Under the pieces are notes generated by a model that made no database searches, had not been told where the DNA came from, and saw only the letters and a program-made list of their open reading frames with translations. Source: a virus. Taken from it: a stretch of DNA of 31,233 nucleotides. Numbering within the stretch: position 1 is the first letter of the stretch; every line of letters starts with the position of its first letter. The stretch is taken from positions 1 through 31,233 of IMG/VR virus record IMGVR_UViG_3300022725_000142; one strand, 5' to 3'. The translations under genes and the position numbers were made by a program. This document shows, piece by piece, positions 29,607 to 31,233 of this stretch.

Positions 29607-29816
29607 ATGCCAACAGGACTGGCGCATTTGAGCAATGAAAGGCTCATGCAAATTGCGGAGTATGCGGGGTCGCTACTCATCGTGCTGGACAGCGTGAATG
29701 AGCGAGACCTGCTGCCGAATTTTAGGGACGAATTGGTTCGGCTGGAGGAGGGGGCTTGTGACCACCTGCTGAATAGAGGGGTGATTGCAATCATTGGAGA
29801 TGATTACGACGAGTAA
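29607..29816 (+). CDS. Small hypothetical protein, 69 residues
   Basis: ATG 29607 with a good ribosome site (AAAGGAGAA). The protein is acidic and helical ('HLSNERLMQIAEYAGSLLIV', 'LVRLEEGACDHLLNRG'), with no recognised family. It lies between the nuclease operon and the partition operon and is preceded by the dispersed CAGAAA motif. Confidence 0.6.
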   Translation: MPTGLAHLSNERLMQIAEYAGSLLIVLDSVNERDLLPNFRDELVRLEEGACDHLLNRGVIAIIGDDYDE

Positions 29817-29823
29817 TTATCAG

Positions 29824-29860
29824 GCGGGCGCGGGAGAGGCGCTGGTGCCACCTCGCCCGC
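29824..29860. repeat. Long GC-rich hairpin upstream of parA
   Basis: GCGGGCG (29824-29830) pairs with CGCCCGC (29854-29860). Inside, GAG/CTC and GGC/GCC can extend the fold; there is no T-run. It lies in the 132-base gap ahead of the partition genes and could be a terminator for the preceding gene or part of a centromere/regulatory region. Confidence 0.45.
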
Positions 29861-29889
29861 TAGAACCAACACACCAGCAGGAGGCATAT

Positions 29890-29913
29890 ATGGTTTGCCT
29901 CAACAATAGCTGA
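29890..29913 (+). CDS. Possible seven-residue leader peptide (MVCLNNS)
   Basis: ATG 29890 to TGA 29913, preceded by AGCAGGAGG at ideal spacing, 35 bases before the parA start. A mini-frame with such a good ribosome site ahead of a partition operon may set translation of the operon. It could also be chance. Confidence 0.3.
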   Translation: MVCLNNS

Positions 29914-29948
29914 AATTTGCTAAAACTCAAATAGGGAGGATTCAACAT

Positions 29949-30746
29949 ATGAACATCGTAACACTACTGAATGAAAAGGGCGGGGTTGGTAAAACAACGA
30001 TCTCGCGCCACATCGCGGCGGGTCTGGCGATGCGTGGTGAGCGGGTGGTGGTGATTGATGCAGACGCGCAGGCCAACTGCACGTCCCAATTCCAAATTCC
30101 GGAGGGGAACGGGTTATATGAGCTACTGGTGCATGATGCGGAGTGGAATTCAGTGGTACGCCCGGTTGATCCGTCGGTATTCGCTGGTGGTGATGGGTGC
30201 GCTGGTGAGCTTTATCTTGTGCCTTCGAACGTGGAAACGCGGTTGATCCCACTGGCGATTGATGACACAACCCTGTTAAACGAGCGTGTGCGGGAACTGG
30301 CGGGATGGGCTGATGTGGTGGTGATTGATACATCGCCGACGCCATCACTGCTGCACGGGATGATCTACACGGCTACGGATTGGATGGTTTACCCGACGAT
30401 GTGTGAACTGCTGAGCCTGGAGGGGCTGCGGAAATCGGTGGAGCGGCTGGATGTGCTGAACAAAAACAAACGAGCGTATGGTCTGCCGGAAGCGCATTTG
30501 ATGGGCATCCAGCCGACGATGTACGACCCGCGCACGAATGCTCATGATTATGGGCTGAGTCTGTTGCTGGAAAATTTCAAGCGCAGGGCGTGGCCGGCCC
30601 TGCCGACGCGGACGATATGGCGGGATGCGGCATTTGCCCGTAAAACGATTTTTGCCTATGAGACCAAGGACAATAAAGCGAAATTCGAGGTTGAGACGCA
30701 GATATGGGCACTGGTTGACCGGGTACAGAACGGGATGGGTGCGTGA
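29949..30746 (+). CDS. parA: ParA partition ATPase
   Basis: 265 residues, ATG 29949 behind GGGAGG. Deviant Walker A 'NEKGGVGKTT' (8-17, signature Lys10 and Lys15), Walker A' 'VVVIDADAQANCTS' and Walker B 'VVVIDTSPTP' define a ParA/Soj-type ATPase without an N-terminal HTH (small, type Ib-like). 'HGMIYTATDWMVYPTMCELL' is the usual region after Walker B. ParA moves ParB-bound plasmid copies over the nucleoid. It overlaps parB by one base (TGATG). In a temperate phage it points to plasmid-like maintenance of the prophage. Confidence 0.92.
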   Translation: MNIVTLLNEKGGVGKTTISRHIAAGLAMRGERVVVIDADAQANCTSQFQIPEGNGLYELLVHDAEWNSVVRPVDPSVFAGGDGCAGELYLVPSNVETRLIPLAIDDTTLLNERVRELAGWADVVVIDTSPTPSLLHGMIYTATDWMVYPTMCELLSLEGLRKSVERLDVLNKNKRAYGLPEAHLMGIQPTMYDPRTNAHDYGLSLLLENFKRRAWPALPTRTIWRDAAFARKTIFAYETKDNKAKFEVETQIWALVDRVQNGMGA

Positions 30747-31233
30747 TGGGGGGGTATAAGGGCGACAAGGGCAATCCATTTGCCAGTAGGAATGAGCCTG
30801 ATACGTCGCTGGCAAAAATGGATATGGATATTTACGGGGGGAGTACGCCTCCCCCCAGTGGGCGGGTGGTGAGTACACCGATTAATCTGCTGGACATCTG
30901 GTTTGATCCTAGCCAGCCGGCTAGTCGTATTCCATCCAAGATACGGAAACAATGGGACGGTGACCCCAGTGGTGCGAAAGATTTACTGAATCGCTGGCAG
31001 GACGAGTGCCAGCGTTATCTGGAACAGGGCGAGTCGTTGTATGCATCGCCCATTCTGAAAAAAGACCCGGTGAACGGTTTTATTCAGATTGATGAGGAAA
31101 AGTCAAACCCGTTGGTGCAGTCGTTTGTGAGGCTGATTAAGCTGGGAAGTTCTATCCGTGATGATGGACTGTTGAACCCGGTGACGGTGAAAAGGCGTTC
31201 CGGCGGGGGATATGTACTGCACACGGGCGAGAG
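30746..31233 (+). CDS. parB: ParB-like partition protein, 3' partial
   Basis: At least 162 residues, cut by the window end. ATG 30746 shares its A with the parA stop (TGATG). After a low-complexity N-terminus ('GGYKGDKGNPFASRNEP'), 'STPINLLDIWFDPSQPASRI' and later 'LIKLGSSIRDDGLLNPVTVK' followed by 'RRSGGGYVLHTGE' resemble the ParB N-terminal (Srx-fold) domain, including the 'GLLNPVTV...Y.L..GE' core. An insertion of about 60 residues separates the two parts. The HTH and dimer domains would lie beyond the edge. Confidence 0.8.
   Translation, partial: MGGYKGDKGNPFASRNEPDTSLAKMDMDIYGGSTPPPSGRVVSTPINLLDIWFDPSQPASRIPSKIRKQWDGDPSGAKDLLNRWQDECQRYLEQGESLYASPILKKDPVNGFIQIDEEKSNPLVQSFVRLIKLGSSIRDDGLLNPVTVKRRSGGGYVLHTGE

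Noticed and set aside
1-31233. CRISPR array
   Set aside because: No set of regularly spaced direct repeats with unique spacers was seen. The tandem repeats at 6758 and 25153 have no spacers and are coding.

Overview
The window is a stretch of a temperate tailed-phage genome (siphovirus-like), either as a circular or free phage contig or as prophage DNA; no host housekeeping genes are visible. The host is probably a bacterium with moderate GC and frequent GTG/TTG starts. A Thr/Pro-rich lipoprotein linker and C-rich or palindromic REP-like hairpins are reminiscent of Chloroflexota (Anaerolineae), but that host call is an inference of low to moderate certainty.

Layout, left to right. At 1-873 is the end of a tail fibre with a collar domain. 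The head module (882-4928) holds large terminase, portal and minor head protein. It is interrupted by a sugar cassette (4984-7899): a GT-B glycosyltransferase, a NeuD/PglD-like acyltransferase and a DegT-type aminotransferase. A 45-codon gene and a 400-base intergenic region follow; that region looks like a free-standing noncoding RNA gene (consensus-like promoter, folded body, intrinsic terminator) plus further hairpins. Capsid genes resume with a protease/scaffold fusion, a decoration protein and the probable major capsid protein. A second glycosyltransferase sits directly after the capsid gene (11184-12194). Head-tail joining, tail terminator, tail tube and chaperone genes run to 15102.

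On the opposite strand at 15158-16184 is a two-gene moron with its own near-perfect sigma70 promoter: an extremely acidic protein built from a duplicated domain, and a ribbon-helix-helix protein. The tape measure, distal tail, tail-associated and fibre-like proteins follow (16359-22838). Then come three genes with membrane, signal-peptide or lipoprotein features (22893-24722). No endolysin and no small terminase were recognised.

The right third is the lysogeny/maintenance region: a tyrosine recombinase with an internal 24-bp tandem repeat; a small zinc-ribbon protein diverging from a small HTH protein across shared palindromic promoters; a tRNA-Pro-like attachment site next to a second tyrosine recombinase; early genes including a PD-(D/E)XK-like nuclease; and a ParA-ParB partition operon cut by the right edge.

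Working together, the genes describe a phage that seems equipped both to integrate and to be partitioned as a plasmid. It appears to make and attach a modified amino sugar during late expression (to its own virion or to the cell surface), and it carries at least one self-promoted cargo operon. The strongest candidates for new biology are the capsid-linked glycosylation genes, the duplicated acidic-protein/RHH moron and the orphan ncRNA gene flanked by a 20-bp direct repeat.
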